A DNA stretch of 64,000 nucleotides from JBAOHV01 sp964450685. GTDB taxonomy: Bacteria > Actinomycetota > Acidimicrobiia > Acidimicrobiales > Microtrichaceae. The stretch is taken from the NCBI GenBank assembly GCA_964450685.1, contig CAYVDN010000009.1, forward strand, positions 18,863 through 82,862, given 5' to 3'. Under the pieces are notes generated by a model that had not been told where the DNA came from, made no database searches, and saw only the letters and a program-made list of their open reading frames with translations. The translations under genes were made by a program, and so were the position numbers. Positions 51,256-60,002 of this stretch are shown here, piece after piece; within the stretch, counting starts at the first letter, position 1, and the number at the start of each line of letters is the position of its first letter.

Positions 51256-52128
51256 ATGGCGGTCCACCCGCAGAGCGCGCCCCCGCTGGTGATGGGCGTG
51301 CTCAACGTCACTCCGGACTCGTTCTCCGACGGTGGCCGGTACCAGGATCCGCGGCTGGCGGTCGACCACGCGGTCGGCATGCTCGACGCGGGTGCAGCGA
51401 TGATCGACGTCGGTGGTGAGTCGACCAGACCGGGCGCACAGCCCGTCGATCCAGATGAGGAGCTCCGCAGGGTGCTGCCCGTGATCGACGCGCTCGTCCC
51501 GCTCGCAGCCGAGCGTGGAGCGAGGATCTCCATCGACACGCGAAACGCCCGAACGGCGGCCGCTGCAGTGGCAGCGGGCGCCACGTTGATCAACGACGTC
51601 AGCGCGGCCCTCTGGCCGACCGCCGCGGAGCTGGGTGTCGGGTGGGTCGCCATGCACATGTCCGGCGATCCACGCACGATGCAGGTGAACCCCGTCTACG
51701 ACGACGTCGTGGACGACGTCAGGTCGTTCCTGGTCGAGAGAGCGCTCATCGCAGTCTCTGCGGGCGTCGACGAGGTGTGGATCGATCCCGGCATCGGCTT
51801 CGGCAAGACCACCGCGCACAACCTGGAGTTGCTCGCGCGTCTGGGGGAACTGGTCGGCGAGGGGTTCCCGGTCCTGGTGGGCACGAGCCGAAAGCGCTTC
51901 ACGGGTGAGCTGTTGGCCAGGTCCAATGACCGCGCCCGCAGCCCCGCCAGCGTGTCGCGTGTGGTGGAGCCGGTGCCGGTGGACGACCGCATCGACGCGT
52001 CGCTGGCGACGGCGACATGGGCGATGCAACAGGGTGCGTCGATGGTCCGTGCCCACGATGTGGCTGTCACCGTCCAAGCGGCGACGATCGTCGGTGGTGC
52101 CTTCCCCGAGCGGGTGGAGCCGAGCTGA
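51256..52128 (+). CDS. folP: dihydropteroate synthase
   Basis: 290 residues. Condenses p-aminobenzoate with the pterin pyrophosphate. MGVLNVTPDSFSDGG (loop 1), IDVGGESTRPGA (loop 2), ISIDTRNARTAAAAVAAGA, LINDVSA, WIDPGIGFGKTTAHN and VGTSRKRF are all present. Slightly long for the family because of C-terminal residues. 91 bp separates it from the next gene. Confidence 0.96.
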   Translation: MAVHPQSAPPLVMGVLNVTPDSFSDGGRYQDPRLAVDHAVGMLDAGAAMIDVGGESTRPGAQPVDPDEELRRVLPVIDALVPLAAERGARISIDTRNARTAAAAVAAGATLINDVSAALWPTAAELGVGWVAMHMSGDPRTMQVNPVYDDVVDDVRSFLVERALIAVSAGVDEVWIDPGIGFGKTTAHNLELLARLGELVGEGFPVLVGTSRKRFTGELLARSNDRARSPASVSRVVEPVPVDDRIDASLATATWAMQQGASMVRAHDVAVTVQAATIVGGAFPERVEPS

Positions 52129-52219
52129 AAGCGGGAGTCCGAGCGGGTTCGGCAACGGCCGTGCCGCACATCCTCTACGATCGTCCGCCGGCGTCGCGCG
52201 ATCTGGGAGGTGAGCGGAG

Positions 52220-52732
52220 TTGGCCGCCAAGGGCAAATGGGCACAGGGCATAGAACCCCGTCACTTCAGCTGGATCATCAAGGATCAGCTCGCAATATGC
52301 GAGCGTCCCGGCGGGTTCGGCCAGAACCACCGCAAGGTGCGCCGCCAGGAGGAGATCATCTGGATCCGCGAGCAGGGCTTCGATCTTGTCGTGTCCCTCT
52401 CCAGCGCTCCCAACAACCTGCACAGCTATGACGAGCTCGGCGTCCGGTGGCGTCACTGGCCGTTCCCGTCAGGTGAGGACATCCCGCGGTTCCTCCAGCA
52501 GTCCTACACGGAGCTGCGACGACTGCTGACCGAGCGCCAGAAGCTGATCCTCCACCAGGACGAGTTGTCGGAGCGGCTGGTCGGATTCCTGGCCGGGTAC
52601 CTGGTCTGGAATTCCCTGGTGCCGGAGCCGCCGAAGGCGATCGCACTCATCGAGCACATCACCGGCAGGCAGATAGGTGCCGACGGGCGACAGATCGTCA
52701 CCGAGGCCGCCCGCCTGGGTGACGAGTCCTGA
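52220..52732 (+). CDS. inactive dual-specificity-phosphatase-like protein in the folate operon
   Basis: 170 residues from TTG 52220, with GGAGGTGAGCGGAG directly upstream. The layout matches dual-specificity phosphatases: HFSWIIKDQLAICERPGG, WIREQGFDLVVSLS, YDELGVRWRHWPFPSGED, then LILHQDELSERLVGFLAGYLVW. The P-loop HCX5R reads H112-Q113-DELSE-R119, so Gln replaces the catalytic Cys, and the general-acid Asp of the PxPD region is also absent. It should therefore bind, not hydrolyse, a phosphate-bearing ligand. Placed between folP and folB (7 bp gap), it may act in folate or pterin metabolism; no direct evidence. Confidence 0.75.
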   Translation: MAAKGKWAQGIEPRHFSWIIKDQLAICERPGGFGQNHRKVRRQEEIIWIREQGFDLVVSLSSAPNNLHSYDELGVRWRHWPFPSGEDIPRFLQQSYTELRRLLTERQKLILHQDELSERLVGFLAGYLVWNSLVPEPPKAIALIEHITGRQIGADGRQIVTEAARLGDES

Positions 52733-52739
52733 ACGAACG

Positions 52740-53135
52740 GTGACGAGCGCCTCGAACCCGGGCCTCAACTCGGACCGCATCGAGCTGCGCGGGCTACGCG
52801 TCGCCGGTGTGGTCGGTGTCCTGCCGGAAGAGCGCACCAGGGCCCAGCCCATCGAGATCGACGTCGACCTGGAGGTGGACCTCCGATCCGCCGGCAGGAC
52901 CGACGACCTGGCCGACACGGTCGACTACGGCGCGATCTGTGACCTGATGGCCGACACCGTCGCTCGACTCCGACCTCAGCTGCTCGAGCGTCTGGCCACG
53001 GAGCTGGCGCTCGCTGCGCTCGCACATGATCACCGCATTGACCTCGCTCGGGTGGCCGTACGCAAGCTGAGACCACCGGTGCCCCATCTCCTCGACAGCT
53101 CCGGGGTGGTCGTGACCCGTGGTCGGGACCGATGA
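52740..53135 (+). CDS. folB: dihydroneopterin aldolase
   Basis: 131 residues from GTG 52740, seven bases after the previous stop. T-fold enzyme of folate synthesis: IELRGLRVAGVVGVLPEERTR at the start, the conserved catalytic Glu/Lys region DTVDYGAICDLMAD, LLERLATELA, and VAVRKLRPPVPH with the catalytic Lys. It makes 6-hydroxymethyl-dihydropterin for FolK, encoded next. Confidence 0.92.
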   Translation: MTSASNPGLNSDRIELRGLRVAGVVGVLPEERTRAQPIEIDVDLEVDLRSAGRTDDLADTVDYGAICDLMADTVARLRPQLLERLATELALAALAHDHRIDLARVAVRKLRPPVPHLLDSSGVVVTRGRDR

Positions 53136-53159
53136 GCCGGGACTGTTGAGCCGGGCCGG

Positions 53160-53615
53160 ATGAACGCCACGCGCACCTACCTGTCCCTCGGGTCGAACCT
53201 CGGTGACCGGCGCGCACTCCTGCGCGAGGCGGTCGACTCCTTGCCTGATGTCGTGGCCGTGTCGCCGGTCTATGAGACCGCGCCCGTCGGTGGGCCGGCG
53301 CAGGACAACTTCCTGAACCTGGTCGTCGAGCTGGACACGACGCTGACACCCCTCCAGCTGCTGGGTGTGTGTCACCGGATCGAGTCGTCCGCAGAGCGCA
53401 AACGCGAGGTCCGTTGGGGCCCGCGCACTCTGGACATCGACATCATCTGGATGGATGGCGTGGTGATGGACGATGACCGGCTCACGATCCCGCACCCCCG
53501 ATGGAAGCAGCGGCGCTTCGTGCTGGCTCCGTTGCACGACCTGGCACCGGATCTGGTGAGCGCCCGCGACATACAACTCGCGGACGGTGCCGTAGTACAG
53601 GTCGAGCCGTTGTGA
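53160..53615 (+). CDS. folK: 2-amino-4-hydroxy-6-hydroxymethyldihydropteridine pyrophosphokinase
   Basis: 151 residues. YLSLGSNLGDRRALLREAV at the start, SPVYETAPVGGPAQDNFLN, then WGPRTLDIDIIW (metal-binding Asp pair) and IPHPRWKQRRFVLAPL, all standard for HPPK. It supplies the pyrophosphorylated pterin to FolP. 24 bp after folB. Confidence 0.96.
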   Translation: MNATRTYLSLGSNLGDRRALLREAVDSLPDVVAVSPVYETAPVGGPAQDNFLNLVVELDTTLTPLQLLGVCHRIESSAERKREVRWGPRTLDIDIIWMDGVVMDDDRLTIPHPRWKQRRFVLAPLHDLAPDLVSARDIQLADGAVVQVEPL

Positions 53616-53625
53616 TCGGATCCGC

Positions 53626-54369
53626 GTGAGCGGAGGCCCACCACGGCTCCGAGTTGTCGGCGCCGGACGTGCAGGCACTTCGTTCACCCGCGCACTCCGG
53701 AACGAGGGTTGGGACGTCGACCTCGTCAGCCACACCCACGCGGACCCGGGTGCAGCGGTCGACATGGTCCTCGGCTGCGTGCCCGATGCTGCGGTGCAGG
53801 GCCTCATGTCTTCGTGGCCCGAACACGATTCCGTCGTGTTCGCCCACTGCTCCGGTTCGTTGGGGCTCGACGTGCTGCGCCCGCACGTCCGGAGGGCGTC
53901 GGTCCACCCCCTCGTGGCCCTACCGGATGCGAAGGTCGGCGCTGCGCGGCTGCGCGGTGCATGGTTCGGGGTGGCCGGAGATCCTGCGGTCCTGGCGGTG
54001 GTGGATGCGTTGGGAGGCACGGCCGTGCCGGTGTCCGACGATGCACGCGCCGCGTACCACGCAGCGGCGGTGATCGCCTCGAACCATCTCGTCGCGCTGC
54101 TCGGACAGGTCGAGCGGATCGCCGCCGACGCAGCCGTGCCGCTCGAGGCGTACCTGGCCCTGGCCGCAGGCGCGCTCGGGAACGTCGCGGAGATGGGCCC
54201 GGCCGCTGCGCTGACCGGTCCGGTGGCGAGGAGGGACTGGGAGACGGTGCGTCGGCACCTCCGGAGACTGGATCCGTCGGAACACCAGGCCTACCTGGCG
54301 ATGGCATCCCAGGCTGCGATGCTGATCGGCGTCGAGCTGCCTGACGACCTGGTGTCGGACGGGCCCTAG
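53626..54369 (+). CDS. Rossmann-like and DUF2520 domain protein
   Basis: 247 residues from GTG 53626. The N-terminal NAD(P)-binding fold begins LRVVGAGRAGTSFTRAL, and the C-terminal helical DUF2520 domain includes YHAAAVIASNHLVALLGQ. Related to ketopantoate reductase and ProC-like reductases. It commonly sits directly before panC, which suggests a role in pantothenate synthesis, but this is unproven. Its TAG stop overlaps the predicted panC promoter. Confidence 0.88.
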   Translation: MSGGPPRLRVVGAGRAGTSFTRALRNEGWDVDLVSHTHADPGAAVDMVLGCVPDAAVQGLMSSWPEHDSVVFAHCSGSLGLDVLRPHVRRASVHPLVALPDAKVGAARLRGAWFGVAGDPAVLAVVDALGGTAVPVSDDARAAYHAAAVIASNHLVALLGQVERIAADAAVPLEAYLALAAGALGNVAEMGPAAALTGPVARRDWETVRRHLRRLDPSEHQAYLAMASQAAMLIGVELPDDLVSDGP

Positions 54370-54372
54370 CAT
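54367..54372 (+). promoter_or_regulatory. -10 element (leaderless) of panC
   Basis: TAGCAT begins at the stop codon of the DUF2520 gene and lies seven nucleotides before ATG 54380. It overlaps the in-frame ATG at 54371, so the second ATG is the better start. Confidence 0.45.
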
Positions 54373-54379
54373 GCCGCCG

Positions 54380-55267
54380 ATGGACCGTGTGGCGAAGATC
54401 GACGATCTGCGCGCCCGCCTGGACGCGGTGCGCCGCGAGGGCGGCACCGTCGGGTTGGTTCCCACGATGGGCTATCTGCACGACGGGCATGTGTCCTTGG
54501 CACACGCAGCCGCGAGGTCGTGCGACCACGTGGTGATGACGATCTTCGTGAATCCGCTCCAGTTCTCACCGGACGAGGACCTTGCCACCTACCCTCGCGA
54601 CATCGACGGTGACGCGCGCAGCGCCGAACAGGCCGGCGTGCACACGTTGTTCGTGCCCACGGAGCACGAGATGTACCCACAGGGCCGTGACTCCGTGCTC
54701 ACCGGCATCGAGGTTCCGGCCCTCTCCTCCGTCATGGAGGGTGTGTCCCGACGGACCCACTTCGGCGGTGTGTGCACGGTGGTTGCGAAGTTGTTCAACA
54801 TCGCAGGACCCTGCCGGGCCTACTTCGGGGAGAAGGACTACCAGCAACTCGCGATCGTGCGTCGAATGGCGCATGATCTGTCGTTCCCGGTGGAGGTTGT
54901 CGGCTGCCCGATCGTCCGTGAGCCCGACGGGTTGGCGATGTCGTCTCGCAACGCCTACCTGAGCGAGCAGGAGCGGTCGGTGGCGCCGGTGCTCCATCGT
55001 GCACTGGTGCTAGGTGCCGCAGCGGTGCGACGGGGTGCGAGCGATGCAGCGGAAGTGCTCGCCATGGTCGCCGCGGAGATCCACGCGGCGCCGCTGGGAG
55101 AACTCGACTACGTGGCAGCGGCGGACCCCGACACCCTCGAGTCGTTGCAGGTGCTCGATCAACGGTCCAGGCTCTTCGGTGCCGTCAGGTTCGGTCGCGC
55201 CCGCCTGATAGACAACCTCGTCGTGGGCGGGACCGCTGCGAACGGTCCGGGGGCCGAGCCCCGGTGA
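54380..55267 (+). CDS. panC: pantothenate synthetase
   Basis: 295 residues. Joins pantoate and beta-alanine with ATP. VGLVPTMGYLHDGHVSLAHAA contains the HIGH-like nucleotide motif; VNPLQFSPDEDLATYPRD, YFGEKDYQQLAIVRRM and MSSRNAYL (KMSKS-like) are present. ATG 54380 chosen from the leaderless signal; 54371 would add three residues. It overlaps nadB by 4 bp. Confidence 0.95.
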   Translation: MDRVAKIDDLRARLDAVRREGGTVGLVPTMGYLHDGHVSLAHAAARSCDHVVMTIFVNPLQFSPDEDLATYPRDIDGDARSAEQAGVHTLFVPTEHEMYPQGRDSVLTGIEVPALSSVMEGVSRRTHFGGVCTVVAKLFNIAGPCRAYFGEKDYQQLAIVRRMAHDLSFPVEVVGCPIVREPDGLAMSSRNAYLSEQERSVAPVLHRALVLGAAAVRRGASDAAEVLAMVAAEIHAAPLGELDYVAAADPDTLESLQVLDQRSRLFGAVRFGRARLIDNLVVGGTAANGPGAEPR

Positions 55268-56901
55268 CCGATGCGGACGAGTTGGATGTGCTGGTCCTGG
55301 GCTCGGGTGTCGCCGGGCTCTCGGCCGCTGTGCGAGCAGCTGGTCGGCACGGCCTGCGGACAGGGGTGCTGACAAAGGGGGGTCTCGACCTGGCGACCAC
55401 CCGTTGGGCGCAGGGCGGAGTGGCAGCAGCATTGAGCGGGGACCCCGAGGAGATCGACCTGCACCTTGCTGACACCCTCGCCGCGGGCGCTGGGCTCTGC
55501 GACGTCGACGCAGTCAGAGTGCTGGTCGACGAGGGACCCCGACGCGTCGAGGAGCTGATATCGCTCGGCGCAGAGTTCGATCGAGATGAGCGCGGCAACC
55601 TGGAACTGGCCCGTGAGGGCGGTCACTCGGTTCCGCGGGTCGTGCACGCGGGCGGTGCAGCCACCGGAGCCGAGATCGAGCGGGCGCTCGTCGCCGCGGT
55701 GAGGAGCACGGCCGCCGCTGTCCACGAGAACACCTTCGCCCTGGACCTGCTGGTCGAGGACGGGCGCTGCTGTGGCGTCCGTTCACTGCAGCCATCGGGT
55801 CAGGTCCGTGACGTGCGGGCCAGGCACGTCCTGTTGGCGACAGGCGGTGCCGGACAGCTCTTCGCCATCACGACCAACCCGACCGTCGCCACCGGCGACG
55901 GTGTCGCGATGGCACTGCGCGCCGGTGTCGCCGTCGCCGACCTCGAGTTCTTCCAGTTCCACCCGACAGCTTTGCACCACCAGGGCATGCCACGACCCCT
56001 GCTGTCCGAAGCGTTGAGGGGGCACGGCGCACTCCTGCGCGACTTGACGGGGGAACGTTTCGTCGACGAGCTGTTGCCCCGCGACGTCGTGTCCCGCGCG
56101 ATCCTCGCTGCGATGGTCGCCCACGGGTCGGAGCATGTCTGGCTCGACGCAACTGGACTCGACCACTTCGACCGGCGCTTCCCCACGATCCACGCGGATC
56201 TGGTTGCAGTGGGACTTGATCCTCGGACCGACTGGTTGCCGGTCGCCCCGGCCGCACATCACCAGTGCGGCGGAATAGTGACCGATCTTGACGGAGCGAC
56301 CTCGATGCCCGGCCTCTGGGCCGCCGGAGAGACGAGCTGCACCGGAGTTCACGGGGCAAACCGTCTCGCGTCGAACTCGCTGCTCGAAGGGATGGTGTTC
56401 GGCCCCAGGGCGGTGGACGCCATGGCCGCCGGGGTCGACAGCTGTTCGGCGAGCGGAGCGATGCGCTCAGTCGTCGCGGTGGATCGCGGCGTCGGCGTCG
56501 CTGGCGGGGAGGACGACCTGGTGATCTCCGGGGCCGATCTGACCGTTCGCGTGGCTCCACCCGAAGGCCGTCCAGTTGATGCGGATCGGCCCGCAGTTGC
56601 CGAAGCACCGACCACACTGCGCACACGTCTGCAACAGACGATGTCGGTCGATGCCGGAGTGCTGCGCGACGAGCGCAGCCTGGCGAATGCCGCCAGGGTC
56701 GCGTCGGACACGCTCGCAGCCGTGCATGGCCGCAGCGGGGTCGCTGCGGCCGAGCTGCGGAACCTCGCGACGATCGCCTCGGTGCTCGTCGCCGCGGCGA
56801 CCGCACGCACAGAGAGCAGGGGCACCCACACACGTGTCGATCATCCCGAGGTCGATCCCGCACAGGCACGTCGTCTCGTCGTGCAACACTTCCACGGGTG
56901 A
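55264..56901 (+). CDS. nadB: L-aspartate oxidase
   Basis: 545 residues from GTG 55264. FAD enzyme oxidising aspartate to iminoaspartate for NAD synthesis. FAD site VLVLGSGVAGLSAAVRAA, then TRWAQGGVAAAL, LLATGGAGQLF, EFFQFHPTAL, and HHQCGGIVTDLDGATSMPGLWAAGE...GVHGANRLASNSLLEG. The C-terminal helical domain is shorter in conserved motifs. No nadA is adjacent; it overlaps nadC by 4 bp. Confidence 0.95.
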   Translation: MTDADELDVLVLGSGVAGLSAAVRAAGRHGLRTGVLTKGGLDLATTRWAQGGVAAALSGDPEEIDLHLADTLAAGAGLCDVDAVRVLVDEGPRRVEELISLGAEFDRDERGNLELAREGGHSVPRVVHAGGAATGAEIERALVAAVRSTAAAVHENTFALDLLVEDGRCCGVRSLQPSGQVRDVRARHVLLATGGAGQLFAITTNPTVATGDGVAMALRAGVAVADLEFFQFHPTALHHQGMPRPLLSEALRGHGALLRDLTGERFVDELLPRDVVSRAILAAMVAHGSEHVWLDATGLDHFDRRFPTIHADLVAVGLDPRTDWLPVAPAAHHQCGGIVTDLDGATSMPGLWAAGETSCTGVHGANRLASNSLLEGMVFGPRAVDAMAAGVDSCSASGAMRSVVAVDRGVGVAGGEDDLVISGADLTVRVAPPEGRPVDADRPAVAEAPTTLRTRLQQTMSVDAGVLRDERSLANAARVASDTLAAVHGRSGVAAAELRNLATIASVLVAAATARTESRGTHTRVDHPEVDPAQARRLVVQHFHG

Positions 56902-57587
56902 GCTCCTTCGAACAGAACTGGGTACATCCGCCCGCCGGGGCAGTGCGTGACGCGGTGGCTCGCGCCTTGGCAGAGGACCTGACACCGATCGGCGACCTCA
57001 CGGCCACACTCGTACCCGCCGTCGACGGCGAAGCGCGGTTCGCCGCTCGGAGCGCTGGACGCCTTGCAGGCACGGCGTGTGCGGCAGAGACCTACGCCCA
57101 GCTGGACCCGGCGGTCGACGTGTCGTGGTCGGTTCCCGAGGGAGCGGAGCTNNNNNNNNNNNNNNNNNNNNNNNNNNNNNNNNNNNNNNNNNNNNNNNNN
57201 NNNNNNNNNNNNNNNNNNNNNNNNNNNNNNNNNNNNNNNNNNNNNNNNNNNGTCTCCATCACCGACGCCGTCTGCGTCGCCAGGGATCGATGGCCGGGAC
57301 GCACCGTCCACGTCGAGTGCGACACGCTCGAGCAGTGTAGGGAAGCGCTCGAGGTGGGAGCGGACGCCATCCTGTTGGACAACATGGCTCCCGACACGGT
57401 TCGGGAGTGCGTAGCGGCCGCGCAGGAGCGGCACGGCGACGCGCCCCGGCGGACCTTGTTGGAGGTGTCCGGCGGAGTCACGCTGGCCACGATCGGTGAG
57501 TACGCGGGCACAGGGATCGACATGATCTCGGTCGGAGCGATCACGAACTCGGCCCCAGTTCTCGATCTGGGCCTGGATCTGAACTGA
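56898..57587 (+). CDS. nadC: nicotinate-nucleotide pyrophosphorylase (interrupted by assembly gap)
   Basis: Quinolinate phosphoribosyltransferase. The N-terminal 84 residues (ALAEDLTPIGDLTATLVP; FAARSAGRLAGTACAAET) and the C-terminal 112 (VECDTLEQCREALEVGADAILLDNM; EVSGGVTLATIGEYAGTGIDMISVG) are in the same frame on either side of 100 Ns. Family length is ~280, so roughly 80-90 residues are missing, including the RTRKT and HR catalytic loops. The gap is a placeholder, not a real 100-bp distance. Third gene after panC and nadB. Confidence 0.93.
   Translation: MSSFEQNWVHPPAGAVRDAVARALAEDLTPIGDLTATLVPAVDGEARFAARSAGRLAGTACAAETYAQLDPAVDVSWSVPEGAEXXXXXXXXXXXXXXXXXXXXXXXXXXXXXXXXXXVSITDAVCVARDRWPGRTVHVECDTLEQCREALEVGADAILLDNMAPDTVRECVAAAQERHGDAPRRTLLEVSGGVTLATIGEYAGTGIDMISVGAITNSAPVLDLGLDLN
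57152..57251. other. 100-N scaffold gap inside nadC
   Basis: Exactly 100 N bases, a conventional marker for a gap of unknown length. The missing part of NadC suggests ~240-270 bp. Confidence 0.95.
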
Positions 57588-57671
57588 CCTGGACCAGATC
57601 GGACGTGCGTCGCTGCCGCTCGGGCGAGCATCATGTTGGTCTCGTCCGACGAGAGCTCCACCAACCCGGGG

Positions 57672-57705
57672 GGCCACCTCCAGGACCGAATCCCTTGGAG
57701 GCGCC
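57672..57705 (+). promoter_or_regulatory. hairpin covering the coaX ribosome-binding site
   Basis: CCTCCA at 57677-57682 can pair with TGGAGG at 57696-57701, and flanking GGC/GCC may extend the stem. The 3' arm is the coaX Shine-Dalgarno sequence, so the fold would hide it. Possible translational control. Confidence 0.35.
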
Positions 57706-58485
57706 ATGCTTCTGGTGATCGACGTCGGCAACACCCAGACCGTGGTCGGCCTCTACGACCTTGCGGAGCCACGCAACGACTTGGTCGATCACTGGAGGAT
57801 GGCGACGAGATCGGAGCGGACCAGTGACGAGCTGGCCCTCTTCATCCGTCATCTGCTGGCCACCCGTGGCCTGGACCTGAGCACCGACATCCAGGGTGTC
57901 GCCGTGTCCTCCGGGGTGCCGTCGATCACCTACGAGCTCCGCCAGATGTGCGAGCGATACCTGGATGTCGAACCGGTGATCCTCGGTACAGGTATCAAGA
58001 CCGGCATGCCCGTGCTCTACGACAACCCGCGGGAGGTCGGTGCCGACCGTATAGCGAACGCTGTCGGTGCCTACGACCTGTACGGAGGTCCGACGATCGT
58101 CGTCGACTTCGGGACGGCGACCACCTTCGATGTGATATCCGACAAGGGTGAGTACCTCGGTGGTGCCATCTTCCCGGGGATCGAGATCTCGATGGACGCT
58201 CTGTTCGGGCGTGCCGCGGCGCTGCGGCGGGTCGAGCTGAGCGAGCCCCGCAGCGTCATCGGCAAGACGACGATGGAGTCGGTGCAGTCGGGTGCGGTCT
58301 ACGGGTACTCGGCGATGGTCGACGGCATGTGCGACCGCATCGAGGACGTGGTGGGTGAGGCGACGATCATCTCGACCGGGGGCCTGGCATCGCTGATAGC
58401 TCCGATCGCCGAGTCGATCGAGCACGAGGAGCCGTGGCTGACACTGCACGGTCTCCGTCTGATCTGGGAGAAGAACCAGCCGTGA
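57706..58485 (+). CDS. coaX: type III pantothenate kinase
   Basis: 259 residues. First step of coenzyme A synthesis from the product of PanC. IDVGNTQTVVGLYD (P-loop-like), GTGIKTGMPVLYDNPREVGADRIANAVGAY, VVDFGTATTFDVIS and ISTGGLASLI are family marks. ATG 57706 has GGAGG at optimal spacing. Overlaps lysS by 4 bp. Confidence 0.95.
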   Translation: MLLVIDVGNTQTVVGLYDLAEPRNDLVDHWRMATRSERTSDELALFIRHLLATRGLDLSTDIQGVAVSSGVPSITYELRQMCERYLDVEPVILGTGIKTGMPVLYDNPREVGADRIANAVGAYDLYGGPTIVVDFGTATTFDVISDKGEYLGGAIFPGIEISMDALFGRAAALRRVELSEPRSVIGKTTMESVQSGAVYGYSAMVDGMCDRIEDVVGEATIISTGGLASLIAPIAESIEHEEPWLTLHGLRLIWEKNQP

Positions 58486-60002
58486 CCGACGAGCCGCAGA
58501 TCTCCCCCGACGTCGCCCGCGAGCGCTGGTTCGACCAGCCCTACACCTACGAGGTCACCGACGCCGCTGCAGAACTGGCGGATCGCTTCGGGATGCTCGA
58601 GGCGGGCGTCGAGACCGATCACGTCGCAGCGATCGCCGGGCGCCTGATGCTGCGCCGTGTGCAGGGCAAGCTGGCCTTCGGCACGCTCGCCGACTCGACC
58701 GGTCGGATCCAGCTTTTCGCCCCGTCGGCATCGACGCCCGACTTCGAGCAGTTCTGCGAACTTAACCTGGGCGATTGGATCGGTGTCCGCGGTCAGGTGA
58801 TGACGACGCGACGTGGGGAGCTCTCGGTGAGGGTCGACTCGTGGGCACTGCTCGCACCGACCCGCCGCTCGTTCCCCGACAAGTGGCACGGCATCACCGA
58901 CCCCGACACCCGCTACCGGCAGCGCTACGTCGACCTGTGGGTAACCGACGAGGCACGACTGGCGTTCCAGCAGCGTTCGCGGATCATGTCCCTCAGCCGT
59001 CGCTTCATGGAGGACAGGGGCTATCTGGAGGTCGAGACCCCGGTCCTTCACCCCATCCCCGGCGGTGCGCTCGCCCGTCCCTTCAGCACGCACCACAACG
59101 CGCTTGACCAGGAGATGTTCCTGCGCATCGCGCCGGAGCTCTACCTGAAGCGACTGGTAGTCGGTGGTTTCGAGAAGGTCTTCGAGATCGCCCGAGTATT
59201 CCGAAACGAAGGCACCTCGAACCGGCACAATCCCGAGTTCACGATGCTCGAGGCGTACGAGGCGTACGGCGACTACCACGTGCACATGGCCCTGGTGGAG
59301 GAACTGGTCGCCCACCTGGCGAGGGAGATCTGCGGGTCGACGACGGTTACCTTCGACGGTCGTGACGTGGACCTGTCGACCCCGTGGCGTCGCGCGACCA
59401 TGGCCGAGCTCACATCGGAGCAGATCGGTGAGGTCATCGACATCGACACCCCGGTGGAGCACCTGAGGGAGCTGTGCGCCCGCTACGACGTACCTGTCCG
59501 CGACTCCTACGGTCCCGGCAAGCTCCTCCTGGAGCTCTACGAGAAGACGACCGAGCACACCCTCTGGGATCCGACGTTCGTGATCGACTACCCGACCGAG
59601 GTGTCGCCGCTGGCACGCGAACACCGTTCCGAGCCGGGCCTCACAGAACGGTTCGAGGCGATCGTCGTGGGTAGGGAGCTGTGCAACGGCTTCACCGAGC
59701 TCACCGATCCGCTCGAACAGCGCAGGCGCTTCATGGACCAGGCAGCCCAGAAGGAGGCCGGTGACGACGAGGCGATGGCGGTCGACCACGACTACCTGCG
59801 CTCACTGGACTACGGCCTGCCACCGACGGTGGGGTTGGGGATCGGCATGGACCGTCTCGCCCAGCTGCTGACCGACACGCACACGATCCGTGACATCGTG
59901 CTGTTCCCCACCCTGCGGCCCGAACAGGACCTGTCGGAGTTGCCCGACTCGCCGGACGCCCAGGACCCGACGAGATCAGACACCGGGCCAGACGATGGCT
60001 GA
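58482..60002 (+). CDS. lysS: lysyl-tRNA synthetase (class II)
   Basis: 506 residues from GTG 58482. N-terminal OB-fold for the anticodon, then class II motif 1 region, motif 2 (FEIARVFRNEGTSNRHNPEFTMLE) and motif 3 (GIGMDRLAQLL). FLRIAPELYLKRLVVGG is also highly conserved. The GTG overlaps the coaX stop. The end overlaps the ABC ATPase start by 8 bp. Confidence 0.96.
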   Translation: MTDEPQISPDVARERWFDQPYTYEVTDAAAELADRFGMLEAGVETDHVAAIAGRLMLRRVQGKLAFGTLADSTGRIQLFAPSASTPDFEQFCELNLGDWIGVRGQVMTTRRGELSVRVDSWALLAPTRRSFPDKWHGITDPDTRYRQRYVDLWVTDEARLAFQQRSRIMSLSRRFMEDRGYLEVETPVLHPIPGGALARPFSTHHNALDQEMFLRIAPELYLKRLVVGGFEKVFEIARVFRNEGTSNRHNPEFTMLEAYEAYGDYHVHMALVEELVAHLAREICGSTTVTFDGRDVDLSTPWRRATMAELTSEQIGEVIDIDTPVEHLRELCARYDVPVRDSYGPGKLLLELYEKTTEHTLWDPTFVIDYPTEVSPLAREHRSEPGLTERFEAIVVGRELCNGFTELTDPLEQRRRFMDQAAQKEAGDDEAMAVDHDYLRSLDYGLPPTVGLGIGMDRLAQLLTDTHTIRDIVLFPTLRPEQDLSELPDSPDAQDPTRSDTGPDDG

